64,000 bases of DNA from Oopsacas minuta. Its lineage: Eukaryota; Porifera; Hexactinellida; Lyssacinosida; Leucopsacidae. Shown one piece after another: positions 21,745 through 31,762 of the stretch (position 1 is its first letter; each line of letters begins with the position of its first letter). The DNA lies in contig JAKMXF010000309.1 of NCBI GenBank assembly GCA_024704765.1, positions 124,001 through 188,000 on the forward strand, written 5' to 3'. A program made the position numbers and the translations under genes. Under the pieces are notes generated by a model. It had not been told where the DNA came from and did not search any database. It was given only the letters and a program-made list of their open reading frames with translations.

Positions 21745-22536
21745 AAACTCACCAAAATAGTTCCTTCCTTTCCCTCTCCCAATTTCCCATCTGAAGGATA
21801 CCATTCTTTAACGAATTCTCTGTAAAATACTGCTGTAGGAATATCTATATCATCAGAGAATAATTAATCACAGACAATCTCTATATCTAATCCTGTTGTG
21901 TTAATCATTAGATCTATGCCATAAAAAATTGATTCCAACCCGGGTTAGACCCATCCTATAGTTGGTTGTATATTCGTAATTACCTATTGTGAGTCTACAA
22001 TAAAGATTCATTCGAAATCTACCGTAACTCTTATTGAGACGTGCTTCAATTATTGTAACAGATAAACGTCCTATATGATTAGGGTCCTTGGTCTGTTTAG
22101 GTTGTGTGTTACAGGATACTAAGGATGAGATAGTCTCTTCGTTTTGAGGTTTATCATTATTGAGAACATTTTCTGATTCTGATATTTCCCCAAACTCTCT
22201 AATGAGTGTTTTAGTTCTTCTAGTCTGGGGTAATTGAATTCCGGATGTGGGAGTTTGGTAGGTGTTTTCAATTCTTGTATACGCTTCTCATAAACATCAG
22301 TAGCATCTTTATGTGCAGATATATTAGAGTTAACTTTTACACTTAACTGATGTAAAAGTTGTCGTGCAATTTCAATTTTATCAATTGTATTTTTCGCATC
22401 ATCTCTTTATCAGAATAATTGGATTTGAAGTCGGAGAGATCTTTTTTTAAGAGATTGTCTTTCCTCGCGATTAGCTCTGCGGTCAGTAGGTCAAAAACGT
22501 TGTTGATTTCAACGGCAACAGAATCGAATTCAGCAA
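21745..22536 (-). pseudogene. decayed coiled-coil + C2 gene, copy B
   Basis: Similar along its length to copies A and C, but the ATG region is lost (similarity begins at IAEFDSVAVEI near 22536) and there are frameshifts around 22390 and in the linker. The C2 part has an in-frame stop with the LRIAW segment deleted (near 21865), and the normal terminal stop codon is gone. Arose by tandem duplication with copy A. Confidence 0.85.
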
Positions 22537-22884
22537 TTAGTGTAAGTGAATGATTGCTAAGACAGTTAAGAATGATTTTACCAAGCTTGAAACTACTCGA
22601 ACAGAATACCAGCCTACTAACCGAATACCGAATATTGATTATTCGCCAAATATTATTCAGTTGAATCGAATATTGAACGATAGTGGACTCTCCAAAAACG
22701 GACAACACCTCTACAACGGACAGGAAATCAATACCTCTTAAATTATAAACATACAGCTGTTCTATTATTGCCCTGTTGCGGTTAAGCCTAGTATGAAATT
22801 AAATATAATACATACAAATTCAATATATAGCTAATAGTCTATATAGCTCAATGAAAATGTCTCCGTAAATGTGTATAATACAAA
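22537..22884. other. intergenic between copies B and C
   Basis: No gene. Around 22595-22690 there are repeated gaatac/gaatatt words (taaccgaataccgaatattg, gaatcgaatattgaac) that resemble pieces of the palindromic repeat family seen at 23906. Confidence 0.4.
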
Positions 22885-23709
22885 CTAGTTTAATTTAAAA
22901 CTCAAAAAGATAGCACCTTCCTTTCCCTCTCCCAACTTCCCATCTAATGGAAACCATTCTTCAACTAATTCACCATCAAATACTCTTGCAGGAATCTCTA
23001 TATGAGCTTGGGCAATTCGTAGATCAGAAGCAAATGATCTTCGATCAAATATTTCTAAGTCTAATCCTGTTGAATTATTCAGTAGTGCGACGTGGAATAA
23101 TCCATCCCATTTCGGGTCTTTCCCATCGTTCACAGCACAGACAGTTTCATAATCTGTATTACTAATATTTAGCTTACAGTAAGGGTCCATTATGAACCTA
23201 CTGTAGCTCTTATTGAGGCGAGCATGAGATACGGTAAGAGTTAGACGGCCTACATAAGTCTGAGACGGCAGTGATGAAATAGGACTTAGTGTGGATTTGA
23301 TCATTTCTGTTTCTGATATTTCCCCAAACTCTGTGATGAATTTTTGGAGTTCTTCTAGTCTGGGGTAATTAAAGTATGGGTGTGGGAGTTTGGTAGGTGT
23401 TTTCAATTCTTGTAAACGCTTGCTATAAACATCAGTAGCATCTTTGTGTACAGATATGTTAGCGTTTACTTTCAAGCTTAACTGATGCATATGCTGTTGA
23501 GCATTTTCTATCTCTCCAATGGCAGTTATTCGAATCATCTCTTTATCGGCATAATCAGATTTGAGGTTGGAAAGATATTTTAAGAGATTATCCCTCCTCG
23601 CGATTAGCTCTGCGATCAGAGGGTTAAAAACGTTCCTGATTTCAGTTGCCACAGAATCGAATTGTGCAATTTCTTTATTCGTGAAATTCTTCGGTAAATT
23701 AGTAGCCAT
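22885..23709 (-). CDS. coiled-coil + TOLLIP-like C2 domain protein, copy C
   Basis: Encodes 274 residues with the same plan as copy A: coiled coil (LIAELIARRDNLLKYLS, LSLKVNANISVHKD, LKTPTKLPHPYFNYP, FITEFGEIS), short linker, then a C2 domain beginning YVGRLTLTVSHARLNKSY and ending EGKEGAIFLSFKLN. The linker is shorter than in copy A and the C2 domain keeps the DPYCKL strand and IEIFD motif close to TOLLIP. No interruption. Likely a cytosolic membrane-binding adaptor, inferred from C2 similarity only. Confidence 0.8.
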   Translation of the reverse strand: MATNLPKNFTNKEIAQFDSVATEIRNVFNPLIAELIARRDNLLKYLSNLKSDYADKEMIRITAIGEIENAQQHMHQLSLKVNANISVHKDATDVYSKRLQELKTPTKLPHPYFNYPRLEELQKFITEFGEISETEMIKSTLSPISSLPSQTYVGRLTLTVSHARLNKSYSRFIMDPYCKLNISNTDYETVCAVNDGKDPKWDGLFHVALLNNSTGLDLEIFDRRSFASDLRIAQAHIEIPARVFDGELVEEWFPLDGKLGEGKEGAIFLSFKLN

Positions 23710-24391
23710 GTTAGTTTGTATAAAATAGTCTTAATTTCAACCAATCTCTATTTATACCTGTGTAACCTGAGCATACCAAAGTACCTGAATGGTTGCTATC
23801 GTGATACTGGGACTCTATTAAGTGGTTATATTCTTGGTTCTAACTATTCATAGGATTAGTGAATTACACAGCTGTATCCAAGTAAGCTGCTTATTTATGA
23901 AAAGCAAGGTTGAAACCGCTCAAACCGAATATCAATATTCATGAATAGTAGCCTAACTGAATACTGATATTCGGTTGGTAACCAAACATTGAACTATTTT
24001 GCCAAATAATTTTCGATTGCAAGTTTAATAAAAAGCTAATTTAAAGAAAATTACTAAGAAATATATTACGGATTATGATCGACCGCGAACCAAGTAACCT
24101 TCCTGTTTTACGAAATTAATTGATTACCATATTTCCCTGAATAACCGCGCGCATATATTTATTTCGTGGAGGTGAATACCCTGGCACATATTCAAGCTCC
24201 GGCGAGTATTTAGTAGCATAGCTATGGTCCATGTGGTCCAATATACTTAGCTTAACCTCAACATAACAATCTAATCACAAACAAATATACAAATAACCAA
24301 TAAAATACGAATAGGAGAGGAAGAACACATAAACAATAAATATATACTGTTTTATGAGAATCCAAGCACAAATAAACAACTAAATTAACAA
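23710..24391. other. intergenic between copy C and TOLLIP
   Basis: Holds the palindromic repeat at 23906-23983 and otherwise AT-rich DNA without an open frame of interest. The right end is the 3' UTR side of TOLLIP. Confidence 0.5.
23906..23983 (+). repeat. copy of the ggttgaaaccg palindromic repeat family
   Basis: Reads aaggttgaaaccg, tattcatgaatag, cctaac-gaatactgatat and ggttggtaacc in order, the same order as 51749-51836. The ends are roughly complementary (aaggtt / aacc). Likely a short MITE. Confidence 0.65.
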
Positions 24392-25279
24392 TCAAGAAGT
24401 TGACATAGACAACAATGCATTGATAGTATTATCAGTATTATTGTCTTGACTAGCCAACACACTTACGATAATCTCTTCCTCCAAATCAGGGAACATATCT
24501 TTCAGCTGCTTGAATCCCTCCGTAGAAGGTTGGGAGTGTAGTGCAGTACGTTGACTATGCTGGTTCACAGCCATATTAGGCGGATCGTAGGTTATACGAG
24601 GCTCTGGGGGCTGTTGAGGGGGTGAACCGAAATTCGCTCGTTCGAATTTGAAACCTAAAAGCATTGTACCTTCCTTCCCATCGCCTAAGTTCCCATTCAA
24701 TGGAAACCAATCTTCAACTGCCTGACCTTCAAATATAGCAGCAGGTAGTTCAATATGAGCCCATGCTATTCTCTCGTCAACTGAGAATGCTTTCTCATCA
24801 AAAATCTCTATATAGAAGCTTGTTATGCCATTGGGTAATGTAACGTATATACATTTATTCCATTTTGGGTGTTTCGCACCATTAAGTGAGGTAGGAGTCT
24901 CGTATACACCATGACCTATAGTCAGTCTACAATAAGGGTCCATACGTGTTAAACCATAGTTCTTATTCAGACGTGCTTGTGCTAGAGTTATAGCTAGCCG
25001 TCCTACGTATTGTTGGTAGCCTGCGTAAGGATTTTGAGGCTGAGTCGTTGTTGTAGCATAATGTACAGGCTGAAGGTTACCGGGAGTTTGGGTTGGCAGC
25101 TGTAGACGTAGAAACCCATCTGGTACATCTAGCATTGCTTTCTTCTTTAACTGTTCTCTCCAGTCTGGTTCTAGCTGTTGTTTCCTTACTGGAGATGAGT
25201 GGATGAAGTCTGTGAGACGAGTAGTCTCTGTAGTATCTGTTTCTGATGAGTTATCAGTATCGAGCACTATACTAGCCAT
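24392..25279 (-). CDS. TOLLIP: Toll-interacting protein
   Basis: A 295-residue protein with the full TOLLIP plan. The N-terminal TOM1-binding-like segment includes PDGFLRLQLP. The C2 domain at ~90-215 includes YVGRLAITLAQARLNKNYG, TRMDPYCRLTIG, NGAKHPKWNK and IEIFDEKAFSVDERIAWAHI, nearly identical in key positions to the animal protein. A C-terminal CUE domain (FKQLKDMFPDLEEEIIVSVL) follows. TOLLIP binds phosphoinositides through C2 and ubiquitin through CUE, and links endosomal sorting, selective autophagy and dampening of Toll/IL-1 receptor signalling. The open frame runs further upstream without a better ATG, so I start at 25279. Single exon. It is the likely source of the C2 domain in the neighbouring genes. 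Confidence 0.95.
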   Translation of the reverse strand: MASIVLDTDNSSETDTTETTRLTDFIHSSPVRKQQLEPDWREQLKKKAMLDVPDGFLRLQLPTQTPGNLQPVHYATTTTQPQNPYAGYQQYVGRLAITLAQARLNKNYGLTRMDPYCRLTIGHGVYETPTSLNGAKHPKWNKCIYVTLPNGITSFYIEIFDEKAFSVDERIAWAHIELPAAIFEGQAVEDWFPLNGNLGDGKEGTMLLGFKFERANFGSPPQQPPEPRITYDPPNMAVNQHSQRTALHSQPSTEGFKQLKDMFPDLEEEIIVSVLASQDNNTDNTINALLSMSTS

Positions 25280-26293
25280 ATATTCACTACCGTAGAATCT
25301 CGTTAATACGAATTCCGGATAATATGCACAGAGCTGTGGATTTGATTTTATATGAGAAATGATTTGATGAAATCCACAACTCAGCGAACAAATATTCACA
25401 CAAAATCAAGTCCCTACAATAGTTTTCAAGTCATAGGAACCGGAACTGCTACCCAAACTTTGCGATTATGGCAGGTGAGACCCCAAAGTAAATAGCTAAG
25501 CGCTGCGAGGTTGTAGGAACATGGGAATTTGAGGTAGGATCATGATCCTAATCCTAGAGAATATACGTAAAATAATATCTGCATGACTAAATTGTAAAAT
25601 ACAAAAATGTGTGTCTGATTCAGAGTGTAATATGCCTGGAGAATTCATTAAAGAACAGCAGACGTAGGTGAATAGAAAAGTAATTTGTTGGTACTATGGA
25701 TTAAGAAGGGCTTTCTTAATTCTCGGAACGGGACTGACAAATTTTTTTGATGAAGTATCAAATTACATTTGGACATGAAAATCACAGAATATTAAATCAT
25801 GACGGTTGTAAAGCAAATGTTTCCAATTTTGTAGAGAAATCTGTAAAATATCTAATAATACCTCTTGGACAACTTTTCATCATTCAAAACCGCGAATATA
25901 TTATTGTCCACCAATCGTTTGGATTGGATAACTACCTCCTTCTAGCCAAGAAATTGAGATCGAAAATATCGAAGGAATGTTTCTAGGCGAAATTACTTTA
26001 ATATTATACAAATGCATGCAAATACGACAAATTGATTTCCATAGAAGTGAAATCTCATTTCAAATATAATATTCTGTAATTTTTATAAGAACATTCATAC
26101 AAGAAAAGTACAAAATTGAAATTCCACAATAAATTTGTCTGTTCCGTTCCGTGAATTAGGGAAGCTCGATTAGGAACTACTATGAGTTGTTGGCGAGTAG
26201 AGTAAAGTAGGGGAAAATTTCATTATCGGTACAACATGACAAGCATTTAAAAGAAAAAAGTGGACAATTCAAAAGAGTAAACATTGAATTGTT
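25280..26293. other. intergenic, 1 kb, one doubtful small open frame
   Basis: Just upstream of TOLLIP is a lone transposon-like end, gtagaatctcgttaatacg at about 25286. A 78-codon open frame from the ATG at 25750 to 25986 (+) begins MKYQITFGHENHRILN. It distantly recalls the start of small CXorf65-like proteins, but the resemblance is too weak to name it. Otherwise nothing recognised. Confidence 0.35.
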
Positions 26294-26957
26294 TTAGATT
26301 ATCTGTAGAGAACTCTGTTCAGAACAACTCACAACAATAATTCTATCTCTATCATCTACTGCGACTCCTGCTGGTTCAGAATCATAGTTATATATTTGGT
26401 GGATACAATCAAATTCAGAATTTAGAATATGAATTATATTAGAAGTGTCATCTGAGATTAGAATATTATTAGAGCGAATTGAAAGAAGAACCAGGGATAT
26501 ATCACTTGCTGTCCTTCTCCTCTATAAATGATATTCTTCTGTAGGACTAGATCTTTATTGAAAATGTGTAGACAAGAATATGATCCATCCAAGATAAAAA
26601 TGTTGTCTCTAGTGGGTAGGATATCAACAGGTTCTGTGAGAATATCTTTACCATACTGAGACTTGTAATGAAGGTTTTCTGAGAGTATTTGAATGCGATT
26701 GTTAGATACATCACAAATGTAAACATCTCCATTTGATTTATCAATCGTAATACCCCAAGGATCCTTAAACTCTAACTCTCCGTCTCCAGGTACACCAACT
26801 CTGGAAATAAACTTTCCATCTAGCTGATAGTTCAGGATACAGTGGTTTTGAGAAATGAAAACTCTATTCCTACAAATAGCTAAACACATCGGGTAGTATA
26901 TTTGATCATTACCATTACTATCTCCGAATTTGAATAAATACTTTAGTAGTACTAATA
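26294..26957 (-). pseudogene. 5'-truncated, frameshifted NHL-repeat gene fragment
   Basis: The minus strand carries NHL repeats very close to those at 55039-57267: MCLAICRNRVFISQN, GDGELEFKDPWGITIDKSN, NNRIQILSENLHYKS. There is an extra A near 26942 and another frameshift at about 26475 after PWFF. The following repeat (NILISDD, then GVAVDDRDRIIVVS) continues in a different frame to a TAA at 26294. The coiled-coil N-terminus and first repeat are missing. A decayed duplicate. Confidence 0.85.
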
Positions 26958-27150
26958 TTAGATCTGATTAATGTTCAAGATTCAAATTTTGAATATTTCT
27001 TATTATTTTGTAAGTATTCTAAATGTGTTTAAGAGCATGCAGATATAAGCTATTTGATACTAAATATGCACTCAATAATATATAATTTCTATTGAACATA
27101 TATTCACTGTGTAATAAATCTGGGAATTACAAGCAGATCTGCCAGAAAGA

Positions 27151-28446
27151 ATGCCAAGGAAAAATTCACTTTTCCTATATATTTCTGTTTGCATTCTATA
27201 TATAACAGCTATGGTACTATTTATAGGCAATACTGGTACTTATGAAGATGTAACAGAAATTGTGTTTGGAAACACAACCACTAGAAACTTAGCTAAAACA
27301 GAGGTAGAATCAGAATTCAAATCTTTCTTACAATGTGAGAAATCTACTGGAGAGAATATACAAAATTTCTATCTCATCAAATCATACAAAGCAGCGAGTA
27401 GCACGCTCTCTAATGTGTTATATCGTTATGGTTTGAAGCATGGTTTGTCTTTTGTAGAACCATATTCGTTAAAAACGAACCAAATATTTCCATTTTCACA
27501 TTTGGACACTGTTTCGAAGTACCCATTGATACCTTCGTGTGGTAAAACATACAATCTGAGTACAATTCATAGTAGATATGAAGGGAAGGAGTTACTTGAA
27601 AAAACTATGCCAAAAGGCACGAGGATATTTGCTAGTGTTCGTAATCCGATCAGTCAACTACAATCGTCTTACAATTATCTGCGATTCGGAGATACACTTA
27701 AGAAGAATGGAATTACTTTCGATCATTTCATTGAAAGCCCTTTGGAATATTCTAGAAAATATTTAGATTTCCCAAACGAAATGAAGGTTCAGAATAGGCC
27801 GTTGAATTTAGTTTTCTGGAATCAGCAATCTCAGGTTTTCGGTCTCTATGATTATAAAATACCTGCTGGAGTTGGCCGTAAACAAATTCTAGAAAATGTG
27901 ATTTACCAACAAGAAATCGATAAATTCTTAGAAAGAGTAGATAGAGAAGTTGAATTCGTATTTATAGCAGAACACTTTATTGAGTCAATGGCGATTTTCA
28001 GGAAAATGTTCCAACTAGATTATAGTGACGTAGCTCATTTCCAAATAAACTCAGCAGTAAAGAATAATAGCAAAGATGAATTAACCGAACAACAACAAGA
28101 TCTTATAATAGAATGGAGTTATATTGATTGGCTTTTGTACCAGAGAATGCTTGATAAATTTGGATCCATCAAGTCAAGTCTGAAATATGACTTAAGTCAC
28201 GAGGTTGATATTTTAGAAAGATTGAATTCAAGAATTTCACAATTATGTTTAACCTCAAGACAGTATAAAACATTGAAATCAGCATTTTGTCAAGTAAGAA
28301 AATTAGAATTAAGTGAAGAAGGAGAAAATAATGTTTGTTGTCAGAGGATAGCAGAGGGAGAAGGAATATTCAACAAATCACTCAAGGATATTATGAAAAA
28401 AAGATTTGATAATTGTACTCTACATATACCCTATACAGGTATATAA
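27151..28446 (+). CDS. Gal3ST-like galactose-3-O-sulfotransferase (type II Golgi enzyme)
   Basis: A 431-residue single-exon protein. Residues 7-26 form one signal-anchor membrane segment, then a luminal domain. The sulfate-donor (PAPS) binding motifs are recognisable: IKSYKAASSTLSNVLYRYG near residue 78 (5'-phosphosulfate loop) and SVRNPISQLQSSYNYL near 162 (3'-phosphate site), in the spacing typical of the galactosylceramide/galactose 3-O-sulfotransferase family. Such enzymes sulfate terminal galactose on glycolipids or glycoproteins in the Golgi. Several Cys pairs at the C-terminus suggest disulfides. The exact acceptor cannot be told. Confidence 0.8.
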   Translation: MPRKNSLFLYISVCILYITAMVLFIGNTGTYEDVTEIVFGNTTTRNLAKTEVESEFKSFLQCEKSTGENIQNFYLIKSYKAASSTLSNVLYRYGLKHGLSFVEPYSLKTNQIFPFSHLDTVSKYPLIPSCGKTYNLSTIHSRYEGKELLEKTMPKGTRIFASVRNPISQLQSSYNYLRFGDTLKKNGITFDHFIESPLEYSRKYLDFPNEMKVQNRPLNLVFWNQQSQVFGLYDYKIPAGVGRKQILENVIYQQEIDKFLERVDREVEFVFIAEHFIESMAIFRKMFQLDYSDVAHFQINSAVKNNSKDELTEQQQDLIIEWSYIDWLLYQRMLDKFGSIKSSLKYDLSHEVDILERLNSRISQLCLTSRQYKTLKSAFCQVRKLELSEEGENNVCCQRIAEGEGIFNKSLKDIMKKRFDNCTLHIPYTGI

Positions 28447-29329
28447 ATTCTTATAATTTGTTATATTAAATATAAATGAGGCCAATCTTGATGTATAAAA
28501 TTCCACAAATTCAAAATTTCAATATTTGCAAGAATACAGTATTACTTTCGGTAAATCGCCATTTCCCCTATAATTTGATATACTTACTGTATGCTAGGAT
28601 AAAGACCCATTATCGCCCAGAGGAATACGGTGATTATTAGCAAGCTCTGATTTTCCCTAAAGCCAATCAAATTGGAAGGCATTACGCATACAATGGATCT
28701 CCAAAATCCGGAAGACCTCTCTATAATGTAGATACAAACCATTACGTAACTTGTACATTCCATTCAACCAATATTAGTATAATAATATCGCCATACACAT
28801 AATGGCAAACACTGATATATGATACTGGTAGAGGTAAAAATTGGTCAAATATTTCAAGGAGAGTTTATGAGATATCGCTTTGAAATTTGTAATTGTTCCT
28901 AGACATATCACATTCCACATACTTCCCTTTCATTAGTTTGTAGCTCTTAGTCTCTTACCAATATCTACTGCCATCGTTAACACGAAAACGTTTAATTAAT
29001 ACGAATTTCCGGATGAGGGTCATAGGACGAACAATATTTACTTAAAATCAGGTCCCTACTATTGAAATACTCCGGTTAATACGAACTCTAGATAAGGGTA
29101 ACAAATATTGACCGTCAGTTGATGTTCGTATTAACGAGATTCCACTATAGAGATTAAAATATCAATCTTAATGACATTCCTTGAATAAGAACTTGAGCTA
29201 GATATTCTCAATAATAATTGAAACTATCATCACTAGAGACTATACATAACTTGCGTGGCAAATAAATATACATCTATTACCATAAATAACCTAAGTAAAT
29301 ATGATACAAACAGAATACGAGTATAGAAT
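28447..29329. other. intergenic, ~880 bases, transposon ends only
   Basis: Contains two related blocks with taatacgaa, at 28985-29060 and 29062-29148, the second bounded by inverted ends. No gene seen. The two flanking genes converge, so this should hold both 3' UTR ends. Confidence 0.5.
29062..29148. repeat. short pogo/Tigger-like element with ttaatacgaac ends
   Basis: ccggttaatacgaac at the left and gttcgtattaacgag-attccacta at the right are inverted copies about 85 bases apart. The internal gaccgtcagttg word also occurs in the element at 35510-35655. Ends of the cagtgga-tctcgttaatacg type are common in pogo-like elements. Short and non-coding. Confidence 0.55.
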
Positions 29330-30523
29330 TTATTTCATTTTCTGCTGTGTTTGAAGCAAAAAGTCAATATATACAATTTCATGTCGAATTCGACAAATTT
29401 CGTCAACTCCTTGAATCGCGAACATCGTCATGAATAAACATATTAAAATCTTTATCAGAAGTGCAGTAAGGTAAAATAGGAATTTTGTTAAAACAGAAGA
29501 AGTATCAAAGAAGATAGAGAGAAGAACAAAAATAGCAATTGAAGAAAGGAAGATCACGGCTAATACACACAATGTTAAGAACATGAAATGAGCTGTTGGG
29601 AAATTTGCGATTTTGGAACGTTTTTTCACACTTTTTTGTAAAATATTCTTTGCTGCTATTAATGCATCAGAGCCTGAATTTGACAAAAACCGCGAGTTTT
29701 GTACATCAGGTGTACCGAGTTGGAGTTGGACTCCGAGACCAGAATGATCTGAATACCAAACAGTTTTGTCATTCGTTTCTTGAAAAACAAATTTCTTTTC
29801 TATAGCTTCGCAATTATTCCCATTCGGTATCATGACGTAATCAATTCGAAGCGGTGGAGACTTAACAATTCTAAATGGGTTATTCGCGACATTGAAAGTG
29901 AAGGCATTTTTCTCGTCTTTCCATATATCATTTAATCCACCAAACTTTGTGATAATTTCATACTCAATCGAATCTGGGGTGAAGTTTAAATCGCCGAGTA
30001 GTATTACATGGCCTTTCTTAGTACGTTGAATAAACTTGACAAGTTCAATTACTTGTATAATTCGATGTTCAACATAGAAACTAAGAAAATAATCAGCAAC
30101 CAAATGCGTATTATACACACTGAGCATACCAACTGAACTTTCGATATAACAAACGCCTACTCCTTTCCCTCCGTACCAATCGCCATGGTCAACACGGAAT
30201 GGTGAACCACACAACGAAAACCGAAAAAAATCGACACCAACTATGGGGTATTTAGAATACGTCACAAGACCACTGCCAACTACACCTGACCGGAAATAGT
30301 GAAAATATCCGAAGTTTTTCGAAAAATTTTCCGGATTCAAAATAGTTTGTTTGAATAAACCAGGTATCCAAACTTCCTGTAGAGCTAATACGTCATGATC
30401 ACATGTGGAAATCGCTTCTGTAATGAAATTTGTTCGTTGGATTACTTTGCTAGAACCGTGCATTAGTCCAGGCAATAACCAAGTATTCAGTGTTGCGAAT
30501 TTTAAGCAATTTTTTCCTTCCAT
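29330..30523 (-). CDS. neutral sphingomyelinase (SMPD2-like)
   Basis: A 397-residue protein. Residues 1-285 are an endonuclease/exonuclease/phosphatase fold with the catalytic and metal-binding motifs in place: TLNTW, LQEVW (the metal-ligand Glu), RSGVVGSGLVTYSKYPI, HGDWYGGKGVG, GDLNF (Asp and Asn), RIDYVM and SDHSGL (general-base His). Two membrane segments follow near residues 325-385, as in SMPD2. The enzyme cleaves sphingomyelin to ceramide and phosphocholine at membranes. I chose the ATG at 30523 because the catalytic fold starts right after it; an upstream ATG at 30580 would add 19 residues. Convergent with the Gal3ST-like gene. Confidence 0.88.
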   Translation of the reverse strand: MEGKNCLKFATLNTWLLPGLMHGSSKVIQRTNFITEAISTCDHDVLALQEVWIPGLFKQTILNPENFSKNFGYFHYFRSGVVGSGLVTYSKYPIVGVDFFRFSLCGSPFRVDHGDWYGGKGVGVCYIESSVGMLSVYNTHLVADYFLSFYVEHRIIQVIELVKFIQRTKKGHVILLGDLNFTPDSIEYEIITKFGGLNDIWKDEKNAFTFNVANNPFRIVKSPPLRIDYVMIPNGNNCEAIEKKFVFQETNDKTVWYSDHSGLGVQLQLGTPDVQNSRFLSNSGSDALIAAKNILQKSVKKRSKIANFPTAHFMFLTLCVLAVIFLSSIAIFVLLSIFFDTSSVLTKFLFYLTALLIKILICLFMTMFAIQGVDEICRIRHEIVYIDFLLQTQQKMK

Positions 30524-31762
30524 TGTGCGAATTGACAGGATTGTGTATGGGAATTCAGCTATGAAATTTAAAACATGCATATATATACGTGTATAGAATT
30601 AAGAAACTATTTGATTATGTGAATAATGAAAATTGGATTCAGAATCCAGAATCTGGATTTTAGAATATAATAGATGAAAGGGAATTTCTATGTGATTATA
30701 TGAAACTAATGTGATTTCATAAGCATAAACTGAATGTAAAAGTATTCGCTTCATATTGTTTCGGTTGATGAATGCATCAACAAAATAAGATCTTTCCAAT
30801 CATGCCTTGTCCTTGTTAAAACTGATAGTTTATTCTATCTTCATTTCATTTTCATTCCAAGTATATACCGAAAGTTCGTAAGAAAGTTCATGGTTCCTGT
30901 CATAAGTCAAAAGTTTCTGTCAAAGCCAAAATCTAAGAACTTTGTTCTTGATCTGACAACACTGGGTAACGAATTATGAAGCTAGGTAACGTCCATGTCC
31001 GTACGTCCGCGCGCGAAAGTGAAATTACATACATAGCTCAAAGTTACTCTTTATTGCATATCAGGAAAGTTTTGAAATTCTCACTAAAGGACAAAATAAG
31101 TCGAACAGATTTTCAATTGTTTACACCATCATATAGACAAAATCATTATTTTATATGGAAAGTTCTGATAAACAATATATCCACTGACTTGACGACAAAA
31201 AACCCGATTCAACTGTATAAGTGGATTGCACAATCTGTGATCAAAGAATTATCCATAAATTTGTAAAAAATTTGGAACGGGGGGATGAGAAACAAGTATC
31301 TTACTTTACATGTTCTTAGCAATTTGTAAATTACGGATTCTCCCTTGCTAATAGAAACGCTAATCGGGAACACCTCCATACAGACTAGATGTACAGTAGA
31401 GTTCATTTATTAGCAACTCATATTTTGAACGAATTTCCGTTGCTAATAAGGGAACGTGAACATAATCAATACAAAATCTACGCTTAGAACCTGAGAATAG
31501 GCTGCTAATATGTAGTATCGTGATCTACTTTCGATAATATCACATCACGATCTAATTTATGGTTCATAATTGTATCTCATATCACACACATAAATCGAAT
31601 AATATATATATATTCAATGAAGAACTATAGCAAGTATATACATCTACGCTCATATATACATACATACATCCCTAAATACCTGCTGGAGTAATTATGCAAA
31701 TACTCATAAAGTACACAAAAATAACGACCAAAAATAAACAAACATTCATATCTTTACGGGAC
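30524..31762. other. intergenic, 1.2 kb, dispersed repeats, no gene
   Basis: Contains gtccgtacgtccgcgcgcg (30997-31015), a block at 31221-31271 (gatcaaagaattatccataaat) shared in opposite orientation with 11710-11760, and a lone end cagtagagttcatttat at 31394. The 96-codon open frame at 30976-31266 overlaps these repeats and is probably not a gene. Confidence 0.55.

Noticed and set aside
30976-31266. 96-codon plus-strand frame
   Set aside because: Made of dispersed repeats shared with TMCC intron 2; no domain.
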